From the NCBI GenBank assembly GCA_016704325.1, contig JADJAG010000011.1:1-64000 (forward strand): DNA of 64,000 nucleotides. Reading direction: 5' to 3'. This document shows, in pieces, positions 38,885 to 48,800 of the stretch. Below the pieces are notes generated by a model that did no database searches, had not been told where the DNA came from, and worked only from the letters and a program-made list of their open reading frames with translations. The stretch comes from Chitinophagaceae bacterium (lineage in GTDB: Bacteria; Bacteroidota; Bacteroidia; Chitinophagales; UBA10324). A program made the position numbers and the translations under genes. Position 1 is the stretch's first letter; every line of letters begins with the position of its first letter.

Positions 38885-38990
38885 TGCACGTCTATTCATT
38901 GGCTATTGGAAATTGAGCGTTGAATATTGAATATTTGGATTTCAACACTCAATATTCAATATTCATTTTTTTGTAGTACGCCAATATTAT
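38885..38990. repeat. Second AATATTGAATATT inverted repeat
   Basis: GGAAATTGAGCGTTGAATATT is followed by AACACTCAATATTCAATATTC. The right end TCATTTTTTTGTAGTACG occurs here (about 38964) and also at about 38792, so these are two copies of one dispersed element. The region has no gene. Confidence 0.6.
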
Positions 38991-39042
38991 GAAATGATAT
39001 CTGAAATGCGTCTTCCGCAAAAACGGATAAATTTTTCAATTT

Positions 39043-39609
39043 TCAACGCGGTACATACTGCATCAACACAATCCCACTGTTATAAGTGACTGACTTTACA
39101 AGTTGCAGTTGCTGCGGATCATCGAGCTGCTCAAAAACGGAAACGCCTTTACCCAAAACTACCGGGTTCACGAAAAAATGAAACTCATCAATCAGCTTTT
39201 CCTTAATCAGTGCGGCAACAAAGGAACTGCCGCCATACACGATGAGATCTTTTCCGCTTTCATTTTTTAGCCTGTTAACCTCTTCCGTTAAATTTCCTTT
39301 GGCCAGTATGGTATTCGGCCACACGGAATGATCGAGTGTTTTGGTAAAAACAATTTTCTTCGCGGCAACAATTCTCTTTGCCATTTCAAACATTTCATGT
39401 TCGGGTTGGGTAACGGTATCTTCCCAGAATGGAATATAATCTACGGCCAGTTTCCTGCCGATGAGGATGGTATCGGAAGTATCGAACAGCTCCAGCACAT
39501 GGCTTTTAATTTCCTCCAGCGCCCAGGTTACCCATGTCTGATCATCATCAGGCCCCGTGGAAACAAATCCATCGAGGGAGGTTTGCATTTGGAGTTTTAG
39601 TTTTCGCAT
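39043..39609 (-). CDS. RibD C-terminal/dihydrofolate-reductase-like protein
   Basis: The product has 188 residues and matches the family of stand-alone RibD_C/DHFR-fold reductases: RKLKLQMQTSLDGFVSTG, TILIGRKLAVDYIPFW, KIVFTKTLDHSVWPNT and KDLIVYGGSSFVAALIKEKLIDEFHFFVNPVVLGKG. NADPH binding is expected; the substrate is unknown. Two truncated copies of its first part lie at 41575-41880 and 45279-45598, same strand. This is the only full copy. Confidence 0.88.
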   Translation of the reverse strand: MRKLKLQMQTSLDGFVSTGPDDDQTWVTWALEEIKSHVLELFDTSDTILIGRKLAVDYIPFWEDTVTQPEHEMFEMAKRIVAAKKIVFTKTLDHSVWPNTILAKGNLTEEVNRLKNESGKDLIVYGGSSFVAALIKEKLIDEFHFFVNPVVLGKGVSVFEQLDDPQQLQLVKSVTYNSGIVLMQYVPR

Positions 39610-39737
39610 GGGGAAAGTTGTTGAACAAATGTTGGTAAACTCCTTGGCTGGCTAATCCAAAATTGAGCGCATGGTCACTTGTAACAACTGAATTGCCAAC
39701 TTCTAATGGGTTCAGTTATGCATTGGTTTTATTTATG

Positions 39738-40064
39738 TCAGGTGAGTTTAATAAAGTGGTCTTCAAGTTTGACATTAAAATTAATCTCTGCTTTTAATGC
39801 TTTGAAAACTTTCAAAACGGTGTCAATGGTTGCACTGTTGGCACTGCTTTCTATTTTAGAAATTTGAGCTTTCTGTACGCCAACGAGTTTGCCAAGCTCT
39901 TCCTGTGTCAAATGGCGCTTTTGTCTTGCAGCTTTAATCATTTTTCCCAACACATCCATGCGAAGTTCATATTCGTATTTGTCACGATCAGCTGACCCGA
40001 CTTTGCCGATATACTTGTCCTTCATTTCGGTAAGCGAATAGGTCTTTACTTCTTTCGTTGCCAT
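39738..40064 (-). CDS. higA: HigA-like antitoxin, XRE family
   Basis: The product has 108 residues. The helix-turn-helix spans about 38-90 (MIKAARQKRHLTQEELGKLVGVQKAQISKIE). It lies 5 bp after a HigB-type toxin gene, the usual toxin-first order of higBA. It should neutralise the toxin and repress the operon. It is intact although its toxin gene is broken. Confidence 0.85.
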   Translation of the reverse strand: MATKEVKTYSLTEMKDKYIGKVGSADRDKYEYELRMDVLGKMIKAARQKRHLTQEELGKLVGVQKAQISKIESSANSATIDTVLKVFKALKAEINFNVKLEDHFIKLT

Positions 40065-40069
40065 TTGTT

Positions 40070-40577
40070 TTATTTTGAAAATGTATTCTTAAAATATTTA
40101 TCTCTCAGTTTCTCTGCCCGGTAAATTTCATTAGCCGGCACTTTGTCAACCTTTTTATGAAACCATGGGTAGCAATTACCAGGGTTTGCCTGTTGTTTCA
40201 TTTATCTCAAAATGCGAGCAGTCTTATATTTTGTCCGAAGTTCCCAAATGTCATTTTGCAGTTTCTTGAACAATTTCGGATCGTTCGTCTGTTCAGCAAG
40301 ATCAATATTGTAAAATATCTTTTTGATGGTCTTTGAGTCAAGTTTTTCGGGTGTATGACAAATTGCACTTAATGCTGTAGCGTTTACCTTAGCGCCTTGC
40401 TTTTTTAGCGCCAAGACGCGAAGTCGCGAAGAAAATCACAAAGGATCAATATGCTACGTTTTTTTTGCGTCTTCGCGCTTGTATTATTTTATCGCTGAGA
40501 AATGCAATTTGTCATACACCCAGTTTTGCTATTAATTCATTGGCTTCTTCCATAAACCTTGTCTCAAAATATCTCAT
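40070..40577 (-). pseudogene. higB: HigB-like RelE/Gp49 toxin, interrupted by a MITE
   Basis: HigB toxins cut mRNA on the ribosome. The gene starts MRYFETRFMEEANELIAKL (ATG at 40577). It is interrupted at 40349-40521 by a family-2 element and continues DSKTIKKIFYNIDLAEQTNDPKLFKKLQNDIWELRTKYKTARIL. Taking out the element and one 8-bp repeat joins these parts in frame. A further lesion near 40200 separates the end TLVIATHGFIKKVDKVPANEIYRAEKLRDKYF. The toxin is therefore dead twice over. Confidence 0.85.
40349..40521. mobile_element. MITE-like family 2, intact copy inside higB
   Basis: It has a perfect 19-bp terminal inverted repeat, GGGTGTATGACAAATTGCA and its complement. The flanks are AGTTTTTC (40341-40348) and AGTTTTGC (40522-40529), 7 of 8 matching. 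At 173 bp it is non-coding. Its position inside a recognisable gene shows directly that this family has moved. The rest of the spacer to 40893 holds no gene. Confidence 0.88.
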
Positions 40578-40893
40578 TTACCATATAGTTTGCTAAACGT
40601 TTCAAAGATACGTAAAGTTTCTAAATATAGAAACATGCTTTCTTATAATATTGTTCGGGGTCGGCTTTAGTGCTGACGCAAAACGTTTAGTGCTTTGCCC
40701 GAAGGCAGGACGTCAAAAGCCACTGCCCTCAAGTTTACACTAAGGAAAGTTTATTGCAGAAAGTTTGTACTACCGCTGCTGGCCTGCTTCTGGCAAACCA
40801 ATATAAACTGCTGCCCAACTATCAAATAGCAAGCTATCAATAGTTGTACATCGCAATAAGTCTTGTTGAAAAATTGCTAAATTTGTTATTGCA

Positions 40894-41196
40894 ATGAACA
40901 CTTTATCGGTCCATTCGAACGAGGTCAGGCAACTTTGTGAATCCAACAAGGTTAAAAGCCTGTTTGCTTTCGGTTCAGTGAATACGGAACGGTTTAATGC
41001 AGATAGTGATATCGATTTTGTCGTTGACATTGAGGATAATGATCCTCTTTCTTACTCGGACAAGTATTTCGATTTAAAGTTGCAACTGGAACAGCTATTC
41101 AAGCGGAAGATTGACCTGCTCGAACAAAAAACTATCAGAAATCCATATTTGAAGGCCCGGATAGATCAGACTAAGGTGCGTGTCTATGGAAAATGA
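40894..41196 (+). CDS. mntA: MntA-type nucleotidyltransferase antitoxin
   Basis: The product has 100 residues. The minimal nucleotidyltransferase motif FGSVNTERFNADSDIDFVVD gives GS-x-DxD. MntA proteins neutralise the HEPN toxin HepT by adding AMP to a tyrosine. It overlaps the HEPN gene by 11 bp, typical for this module. It is intact. Confidence 0.88.
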   Translation: MNTLSVHSNEVRQLCESNKVKSLFAFGSVNTERFNADSDIDFVVDIEDNDPLSYSDKYFDLKLQLEQLFKRKIDLLEQKTIRNPYLKARIDQTKVRVYGK

Positions 41197-41545
41197 AGTA
41201 AAGACCTGGCTGTCCGACATTCAGCAGGCTATCCGGGAAATAAATTTGTTTCTACCTGATAAAAGGGACTTCCTTAAATTCCGGAAGGACCTGAAAACTA
41301 AAAGGGCAATCGAGCGTAACATTGAGATTATTGGCGAGGCCGTTGGGAGAATCCTGAAAGTGATGCCAGCTCTTCAACTCACAAACGCCCGAAAGATAGT
41401 TGATACCCGAAACCGTATAAGCCACGGTTATGACAGTGTTTCCGACGACATTATTTGGGCAATCGTTATCCGGGACATTTCAAAACTGGAAACAGAAGTA
41501 GCTCAACTGCTCGCAGATAATGGTGGCGCAGCTCCAATCATTTAG
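41186..41545 (+). CDS. hepT: HepT-type HEPN toxin (DUF86)
   Basis: The product has 119 residues from MENEVKTWLSDIQQ (41186); the GTG six bases upstream is not needed. The HEPN RNase motif is RNRISHGYD, fitting the Rx4HxY pattern in which the Tyr is the AMPylation target of MntA. Helices such as AIERNIEIIGEAVGRI are typical of DUF86. It is probably an RNase or tRNA-targeting toxin. The gene ends against the truncated reductase copy on the other strand. Confidence 0.88.
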   Translation: MENEVKTWLSDIQQAIREINLFLPDKRDFLKFRKDLKTKRAIERNIEIIGEAVGRILKVMPALQLTNARKIVDTRNRISHGYDSVSDDIIWAIVIRDISKLETEVAQLLADNGGAAPII

Positions 41546-41574
41546 TGAACGCAGGATTTTCCGGGGTTGCATAC

Positions 41575-41880
41575 AACAGCGGTATTCGGCCACACTGAAT
41601 GATCGGACTTTCTGGTAAAAACAATTTTCTTCGCGGCTACAATTCGCTTTGCCATTTCAAACATTTCATGTTCGGGTTGGGTAACGGTATCTTCCCAGAA
41701 TGGAATATAATCTACGGCCAGTTTCCTGCCGATGAGGATGGTATCGGAAGTATCGAACAACTCAAGCACATGACTTTTAATTTCCTCCAGGGCCCAGGTA
41801 ACCCATGCCTGATCATCATCAGGCCCCGTGGAAACAAATCCATCGGGGGAGGTTTGCATTTGTAGTTTTAGTTTTCGCAT
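41575..41880 (-). pseudogene. Truncated second copy of the RibD-like reductase gene
   Basis: Residues 1-100 (MRKLKLQMQTSPDGFVSTGP through HSVWPNT) are nearly the same as the gene at 39043-39609, including about 20 bp upstream of the ATG. Homology stops at about 41578 and unrelated residues follow to a stop at 41542. It lacks the C-terminal half of the fold and should be inactive. Confidence 0.88.
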
Positions 41881-41942
41881 GGGGGAAGTTGTTGAATGAA
41901 TGTTGAATAAATTATCGGATGACTAATGCACCATCATTACAA

Positions 41943-42038
41943 TTACCTGCTGTTATATGTTACCAGCTGGCGTTTGTTATTTCGGAGTTGTTCAATCACC
42001 ATAAAACAAATGGTATCATAAATAATTGTTTTATGCAT
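41943..42038 (-). pseudogene. DUF3368-type toxin remnant, N-terminus only
   Basis: ATG at 42038 overlaps the UPF0175 stop (ATGCATAA). The frame reads MHKTIIYDTICFMVIEQL, then unrelated sequence and a stop after 31 residues. DUF3368 PIN-type toxins start like this (first catalytic Asp in the xDT motif) and follow UPF0175 antitoxins. The remaining roughly 130 residues are gone, so the toxin has been cut off. Confidence 0.65.
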
Positions 42039-42258
42039 TTCTTACATCATTATGCATATCTGATGCCGGGCAATTAAAAATTGAAACATTGTATTTTCCA
42101 AGAAGTTCTGCAAATGCTCGTTTGGTTAATCCAACTATATCCGCAGCTTGCCCAAGAGATAATTTACCTTGTTCATAAAGTCTTGTAGCTACCAACATGG
42201 ATATTTCTATATCATCGATTTCTAAAGAATCAGGTATGTTCAATTTTAGGGTTCTCAT
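42031..42258 (-). CDS. UPF0175 family antitoxin-like protein
   Basis: The product has 75 residues. The family pattern is clear: LNIPDSLEIDD, KLSLGQAADIVGLTKRAFAELLGKYNVSIFN. The helix-turn-helix lies at about 38-60. UPF0175 genes commonly precede DUF3368 PIN toxins; here only the first codons of such a partner remain. It is probably an orphan antitoxin. Confidence 0.85.
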   Translation of the reverse strand: MRTLKLNIPDSLEIDDIEISMLVATRLYEQGKLSLGQAADIVGLTKRAFAELLGKYNVSIFNCPASDMHNDVRNA

Positions 42259-42300
42259 TTGTCAAATGTAATTAAAAAGCATGCTGGTTTTTTTGGTAGG

Positions 42301-43480
42301 TCAAAAATGCTCGCCGGTAGCAATGGGCTTTGCATGAGTTTGAGGTGGCACCTTGCTTTTTTTGAAACACGATTTTTCAGCCATCCCAAAACAAACTCTC
42401 GTTAACTTACTCAATCGCAGCAACAGAAAGAGCAGCCAGCAAATAAACAAGGTACCCGTCGTAATCAATAAAAACTTTACGCCAATGTTCCAGGTTTGCT
42501 GAACTACGAGATAGCCCATACAGATAATGACCGTTTGATGCAGGATGTAAACCGGATACACCGCTTCGTTTAAGAGTGGCAAAAATTTTCCCGGAGTATT
42601 CAGGAATTTTTTGCTCAAAGCCAATAGGATAAGTATCCATAACCACGAATTACCAGCTTTCATAAAATGATAGGCAAGGTAGCTGACATCACCATTTTCC
42701 ATTTGCTGAAATTTCCATCTGAAGAAATAGATCAACACAGTGAGCAAGACTGTACCAAAGGCTATGGGAGTAAAATTGTTTTCAATGAAGGGCCAGTACT
42801 TTTTCTGATTCACACAAAAGCCCGCTATAAATATCAGCCAGTAGAAAAAAAAACATGGCAAGGTCGTCCACAATGTTTTGAACGCCCGGCGAATACGGTT
42901 TAAGCAATACAACAACAATAGCAAATGGAATTGCCCAGAATATGATTCCTCCATTACGCGTAATCGTATCCATCCATACGGTATTGTGATTTTTTATCCA
43001 TATGAAAACAGGAAGAGACAGCGCAGAATAAATAAGCAGGTAAGCAACAAACCAAAGATGATTCCAGCTGATGTTGCCATAAGGATATAACCCTGTTGAA
43101 AATGACTGCAGGTAAAAGCTGCTGTAAGAATCAAATGCAAAGCCCTGTGAGAGCCGTTCAAAATAGATTTGCGGCGGCACGACTACCAATATTCCAAACA
43201 CCAACGGAACAAGCAATCGCCTGCCTCTCTCTTTGAGGTAGGTTGAGTTATTCCTGAATTGAAGAGCAATGCTGGTACCCACGCCTGATATAAAAAACAA
43301 CAACGCAAGCCGCCAGCCATGAAAGAAAAAAACAAGTTCCTCCATTAACATGCTCAGTTCATTATTCTTGATGGGAAAATTGCTTTCGGCAGCAAAGATC
43401 AGCGCGCTGTGAAAGAATATCAGCACGATAACAGCCATGAATCGAAGCCGATCAATAAAATACAAACGTTCGGTTTTCAT
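42301..43480 (-). CDS. Acyltransferase 3 family membrane protein (one frameshift)
   Basis: It begins MKTERLYFIDRLRFMAVIVLIFFHSALIF and has about ten membrane helices, including FFHGWRLALLFFISGVG, NHLWFVAYLLIYS and AVYPVYILHQTVIICMGYLVV. The family moves acyl groups onto sugars or other surface molecules. The frame breaks near 42855 in a run of nine A (minus-strand T), where eight would give MFFFYWLIFIAGF. The restored length would be about 390 residues. Its start overlaps the stop of the DUF2141 gene (TAATG), so the two are probably co-translated. Confidence 0.82.
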
Positions 43481-43947
43481 TATTCAACGTTTATGAGTTT
43501 AACCGTAATTGCATTCGCCGACAGGGTCACTTCAAAGGAAGTCTGCTGAAAAGATGGGGTACCGCAAAATTCTCCGGGTATATTCGAAAAGCCATAGTCC
43601 TCTTCCGGTGAACCGAACCAGCTTTTATCAAAGGCATCGTTTCCGTTTTTATCGTGAAAAGCCACTATGGAATATTTCCCGGCAGGAAGCATACCAATAG
43701 TGGTGGTTACCTCTCCCGACGTGGCTTTAACAGTTACCTTTTTGTATGCCTTAGCCGGATTGGCAGGAAAACCGATGGCCTGGTTGAAGAGCAGTATGTG
43801 GATTTTTCCTTCCGTTGTTTTTACTCCTGACACCTTTACTTTTAAGGAAGCTTCTGCGGTTTCTGAAACTTGATCAACCGTAAATGCGCTTGCGCCAAGC
43901 AATACGGCGAATGTGAGCAGGGTGTTAAAAATGTTTTGTGCTTTCAT
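43480..43947 (-). CDS. DUF2141 secreted protein
   Basis: The product has 155 residues with a signal peptide (FNTLLTFAVLLGASAF). DUF2141 features are GKIHILLFNQAIGFPA, LPAGKYSIVAFHDKNGNDAFDKSWFGSPEEDYGFSN. Family function is unknown; it is common in Bacteroidota. It is the first gene of a small unit with the acyltransferase. Confidence 0.85.
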   Translation of the reverse strand: MKAQNIFNTLLTFAVLLGASAFTVDQVSETAEASLKVKVSGVKTTEGKIHILLFNQAIGFPANPAKAYKKVTVKATSGEVTTTIGMLPAGKYSIVAFHDKNGNDAFDKSWFGSPEEDYGFSNIPGEFCGTPSFQQTSFEVTLSANAITVKLINVE

Positions 43948-44057
43948 TTTGTATGTTTTTTATGAGACAAACATACAGTGGCACAATGCCCTATAGGGGA
44001 AAGTGTAGTGAACAGCGCGCAGTTTGTAGTAAGTGGAACAGGCGTGGGGTGAACGGA

Positions 44058-44945
44058 CTATTGCCGTAGGTCTAAGAGGTCGCGGATTTGCTGAATATGG
44101 GCGATAATCTCCTTTCCCTTTGCACGTGAAACAGGTATTTCCACATCGGCATTTTTCATTTGCAATTTATATCCATTGGTGTTTCCGCTTATACTTTCTA
44201 TTGATTGCACATTAATTAAGTAAGAACGGTGGCATCTTACTATAAACTGATTGGTAAGTTGAGCTTCCACATGCTTAAGCGTAACCCGTAATAGTTTCCT
44301 GGAAATGTTTCCGTTTTCGTTCCAGTAGATCTCGGAGTAATTATCCTTTGCAAGTATATAAACCAGATCGGTGAGGTTTAGGCTGAATCGTTCGTTGGTA
44401 TCAGTTTGAATAGTTGTGGCGTTGTCTGATGGCTTCGGGCCTGCCTTAATGGTTTGAATTTCATGCAGCTTGCTGTTGGTTTCGGAAGCATCGGCAATAT
44501 TTTGCCTTAGCATATTGTTTCTTGCAAGCATAGTTACCACAATCAAAGGAAGTAAACCGGTGAGCACCACTTCACGTTGTGTTTTAATGAAAAGCGGCCA
44601 GGCATTCATATCACCGCAATACAGCAGCGAATTAATTACGGTAAACAGGAGGCCCATTGACAGCAGGAGCCAGCCATTAAAGAGTACATATTTTGGGAGT
44701 GTCCATCGGGAGAGTTCAAACACAGCGGGAAAGAGTTTCGGAATAAGGATAAGGTTCACGTAGAGTGCAAGAAAGCAGAAGATGCCCCAGCGGATATTGA
44801 CGGCAAGGGTATTTTGTGTGTTTTCAAACGGAATATAGAGCGTAAGGAAAAGCGTTACGAAGCTGCTTGTTGCAAAAATCAGGATCGTATTCTTTCTGAG
44901 GTCGTTCAGAAAAAAAGGAAATGGCTTATCAGGAAGCTGGAGCAT
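44058..44945 (-). CDS. LytTR-domain membrane-anchored transcription regulator
   Basis: The product has 295 residues. About four N-terminal membrane helices (residues 15-150) are followed by a linker and a C-terminal LytTR DNA-binding domain (about 195-290: DLVYILAKDNYSEIYW, LKHVEAQLTNQFIVRCHRSYLINVQSIESI, IPVSRAKGKEI). No receiver domain is present. It probably regulates the divergent or adjacent genes in response to a membrane signal; the targets are unknown. Confidence 0.85.
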   Translation of the reverse strand: MLQLPDKPFPFFLNDLRKNTILIFATSSFVTLFLTLYIPFENTQNTLAVNIRWGIFCFLALYVNLILIPKLFPAVFELSRWTLPKYVLFNGWLLLSMGLLFTVINSLLYCGDMNAWPLFIKTQREVVLTGLLPLIVVTMLARNNMLRQNIADASETNSKLHEIQTIKAGPKPSDNATTIQTDTNERFSLNLTDLVYILAKDNYSEIYWNENGNISRKLLRVTLKHVEAQLTNQFIVRCHRSYLINVQSIESISGNTNGYKLQMKNADVEIPVSRAKGKEIIAHIQQIRDLLDLRQ

Positions 44946-45278
44946 GATGCCTGTTTAAGGCAAAGGTAAGGTTTGAAGTAAACGGAAGACCTGCATTGTA
45001 GTGAGCATCTGCATTTTTGGAGTGAATGGGGTGGAAAAAGTTGTTGTGAATCTAACAACTACCAGCAAACGGTTTGCATTTGTGTGATAAAGTCAATATA
45101 TAAACGCAATCCCTATATTTCTAATGCAAATTAAGATTGAATCATACTATTCGGATTTCCGTGTGGCCTCATGGAGTTGCTTCAGGTACAACTTTTACCT
45201 TTATTTGTCTAACTCTTATGAGCAATACACGATAAGATTCTTTCCAATTTCACACCTAAGCATATTTGCCTTTCTGGT

Positions 45279-45598
45279 AAATTTCCTTTGGCCAGTACGG
45301 TATTCGGCCACATGGAATGATTGAGTGTTTTTGTAAAAACAATTTTCTTCGCGGTAACAATTCTCTTTGCCATTTCAAACATCTCATGTTCGGGTTGGGT
45401 AACGGTATCTTCCCGGAATGGAATATAATCTACGGCCAGTTTCCTGCCGATGAGGATGGTATGGGAAGTGTCGAACAACTCCAGCACATGGCTTTTAATT
45501 TCCTCCAGCGCCCAGGTTACCTATGTCTGATCATCATCTGGCCCCGTGGAAACAAATCCATCGAGGGAGGTCTGCATTTGTAGTTTTAGTTTTCGCAT
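45279..45598 (-). pseudogene. Truncated third copy of the RibD-like reductase gene
   Basis: It starts MRKLKLQMQTSLDGFVSTGPDDDQT, hits a stop codon where the full gene has Trp, and continues LEEIKSHVLELFDTSHTILIGRKLAVDY to KTLNHSMWPNTVLAKGNL. Homology with 39043-39609 ends at about 45279, a little further in than the second copy. As in copy two, some bases upstream of the ATG are shared. Confidence 0.85.
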
Positions 45599-45810
45599 GG
45601 GGGGGAAGTTGTTGAATAAATGGCGGAGCATGAGGTTTGTAAGTCATCGAATGACAAATTATGAGCGAATTGATTAAGGTCAAAGGGAAGCTCATTGAAA
45701 GAAGAGCAAGCCATTAAATAGTATAAATTTTGGGAGTGTCCAGAAGCAGAAAATATAAATTGTAAATCAGATAAAGCAGTTGCAACATATCCTATAAATT
45801 TAATGGAAAG

Positions 45811-48800
45811 TTATCCAACAGCCATCTTCGCTGAATCCTTCCAAAGATAAGGAGGCATTGGCTCATACAATTCCCATTTTATACTCATAGGTTTTGAACC
45901 ATAATGTTCTATAAGTCTACCCTCTCCTAAAAAAATGGAAGCCATTGCATTACCATATTCATCAGTACTTTTCTCTCTTACAAAAAGCAGAATTCGCTTT
46001 TTCTCTTTGAAATGATTAATATAGCTTAAGCCTTTTCCTTTTGTAGGGCTAACAGCATTTTGTGATTGCCAATGGAAAAGGGTTTCACTAATCGCAAAAT
46101 CTTCATACAAAGTTGTTGGTGAAAAATCTTTTTCAGATTTGTTCAGTGTAATAAAAAGCAATTCTGTATTTTTTTCAGCAGAAAATGCAACTCCTTCAAT
46201 TTTGTTACTTTTTGCTTCAAATTTGTGAAATCCAAAAGCTGCAAGAATCTGCTCTCTTGTGTATCTACTATGCAATTTTAATGGTTGTGAATAGGGAAGT
46301 TTAATTTCTGTTTCAAGGAAATCAATTTTGTCAATTAGAATTTCAAGTATTTCAATTATTTCTTCATTCAATGTTTTATTTTTTCCGATTGCAATGATGC
46401 TTTCCTCAAGTGACTTAAAACCACCTGCATTTTGCCAAACATCATAATGAAGCATCAGGCACATTGACTTTTCTTCATCATTTAGTTTGCTGAAACGGAT
46501 ATTGAAATCATTCTTGGCTAATGATAAAATAAATTGAAAGTAGGAATTTGAATTGCAGGAGAGCCACTTCTTGCTGATGGCTCTGTAAATTTCATTCTCA
46601 TTGGTTTTTGAATAATCTTTAGTCTGTTCAGCTAAAACACATAATCGTTTCCAATTGCCTTTCTTGTAAATAAGCTGAAGCGGAATGTGATAGAAGTTAG
46701 AAAAGTTTTTTAGTGAAAGAGGTAATGTGGTTTGGTACTTATAATTGCGAATTTTATTGAGCAGTTGATTTATATTTAGTAAGGTTGCACTACGAATATT
46801 TTGTAGAATTGAATCTTTTGCTTTTTTCTCTAAAACAATAGTACATCCTAAAGGCAAATGAGGAAAGTCATCTTCAATTTCTTTTTGAATAGATGTATTT
46901 GTTTTCCCAACTAAGGCACGAAATTTTCCTTCAAAATCATATTCAGGTCGCGAATTACCAACGAAGTCCAAGACAGTTAAACACTCTTTGCCTTCTGCCA
47001 ATCTTAAACCTCTGCCAAGTTGTTGTAAAAAAATAGTTAGGCTTTCAGTTGGTCTTAGAAAAATAACAGTATCAACATTTGGTATGTCAATTCCTTCATT
47101 AAAAATGTCAACTACAAAAAGGTAATTGATTTCTTTGTTTAAAAATTTCCGTCTAAGTTCTTCTCTTGAATCATTTCTAGAACTTATTAAACATTCTGCT
47201 TTCAACCCAATAAGGGAAAATTTCTCTGCCATGAATTGAGCATGTTCCTGAGTTATACAAAAGCAAAGAGCTCTAACATCGTTTATATCATGCAGATATT
47301 TGTTGAGATTGGTAATTATTTCTCCAGTCCTTTTGTCGTTTTGAGTATAAATTCTCGTTAATTCACTTGGTAAATATCTCCCGTTCTTCCATTGAGCATT
47401 TGACAAATCAACACTGTCTGTAATTCCGAAATACTGAAAAGGGCAAAGCAATTTTCTATTCAGCGCTTCTGGTAGCCTGATTTCAGCAGCAATTGTATCA
47501 CAGAAATCTATTAGAATATCTTCTGCGTCCATTCTTTCAGGTGTAGCTGTTAAGCCTAAAAGTATTTTCGGCTTAAATCGAAATAATATTGGACGATAGC
47601 TTGTAGCAGTAATGTGATGAACTTCATCTATAACAATAAAATCATAAAAATATTCAGAAAGCATTAGCGAATCAATTCTATTATTCAGTGTTTGAACAGA
47701 AGCAAAAACATAATCATATTTTTCAGGTTCAATTCCATCGACCCATAACTCGCCAAAATTATTGTCTTTTAAAATACCTTGAAATGTAGCTTGTGCTTGT
47801 TGCAAAATTTCTTTTCTATGAGCAATAAACAAAAGTTTTGCAGTGGAATATTTCTTTTTGAAATTTTTATAATCGAAAGCTGAAATCACGGTCTTGCCAG
47901 TTCCGGTAGCAGCAACAACTAAATTTTTGTTGCGACGATGAACAATTCTTTCAGTTTCTAACTTTTCCAAGATTTCTTCCTGAAATGGAAATGGTTTAAT
48001 ATCAAAATAGGTAGAAGAACTATTTCTTTCATGTTTTCTCTCTTTCTTGAGAGCGACTCTCAATTTCTCAGTATGAATTGTTGGATCAAATGATTCAAAA
48101 TCTTTATCCTGCCAATAGGTTTCAAAAGTTTTCTGAAATTTATCAATAATGTGTCCTACCTCCTTTGTTGTCACTTTCAGATTCCACTCTAAACCATTTG
48201 TCAATGCAGAACGGGAAATGTTTGATGAGCCAATATATCCAGTATGAAATCCAGTATTCCTGAAAAACAGGTAAGCTTTTGCATGTAGTCTTTCGTTGTC
48301 TGTATTATATGAAACTTTGATTTTAGTATTTTTCAAAGTAGATAAGTATTCTATAGCTTTCAAATCAGTGGCTCCCATGTAGGAAGTAGTAATAACCTTT
48401 AGTTGACCGCCTCTTTCAGTGAACTCAAATAATTCTTTTTCAAAAATTCTTATCCCAGTCCATTTAATAAACGAAACTAGAAAATTGACTTTGTCTGAAG
48501 AAAGAATTTCCTTCTTAATTTCGCTTTCAAGAGAAATCCCTGCATTGTTTCCAGTAAATAATTCACTTTGCGATAATCTTGTATAAGGAGTTATTTCCTT
48601 TAGGTGTTTTTCAAAATCAGAAAAGCCTGCATTAGTCTTTAAGAAAATTGCAGAGAGAATCTTTGCTCTGGTATCAATTAGATCCTTATCAAACTCTAGA
48701 TCCTGCAATTCGGTTTGTAATAAAAAAATGAGTTTGTTTGAGAGCTTTATTTGCTTTTCAATACTGTCGTCACCAGAAATTAGATTAAGCGCAAATCGGA

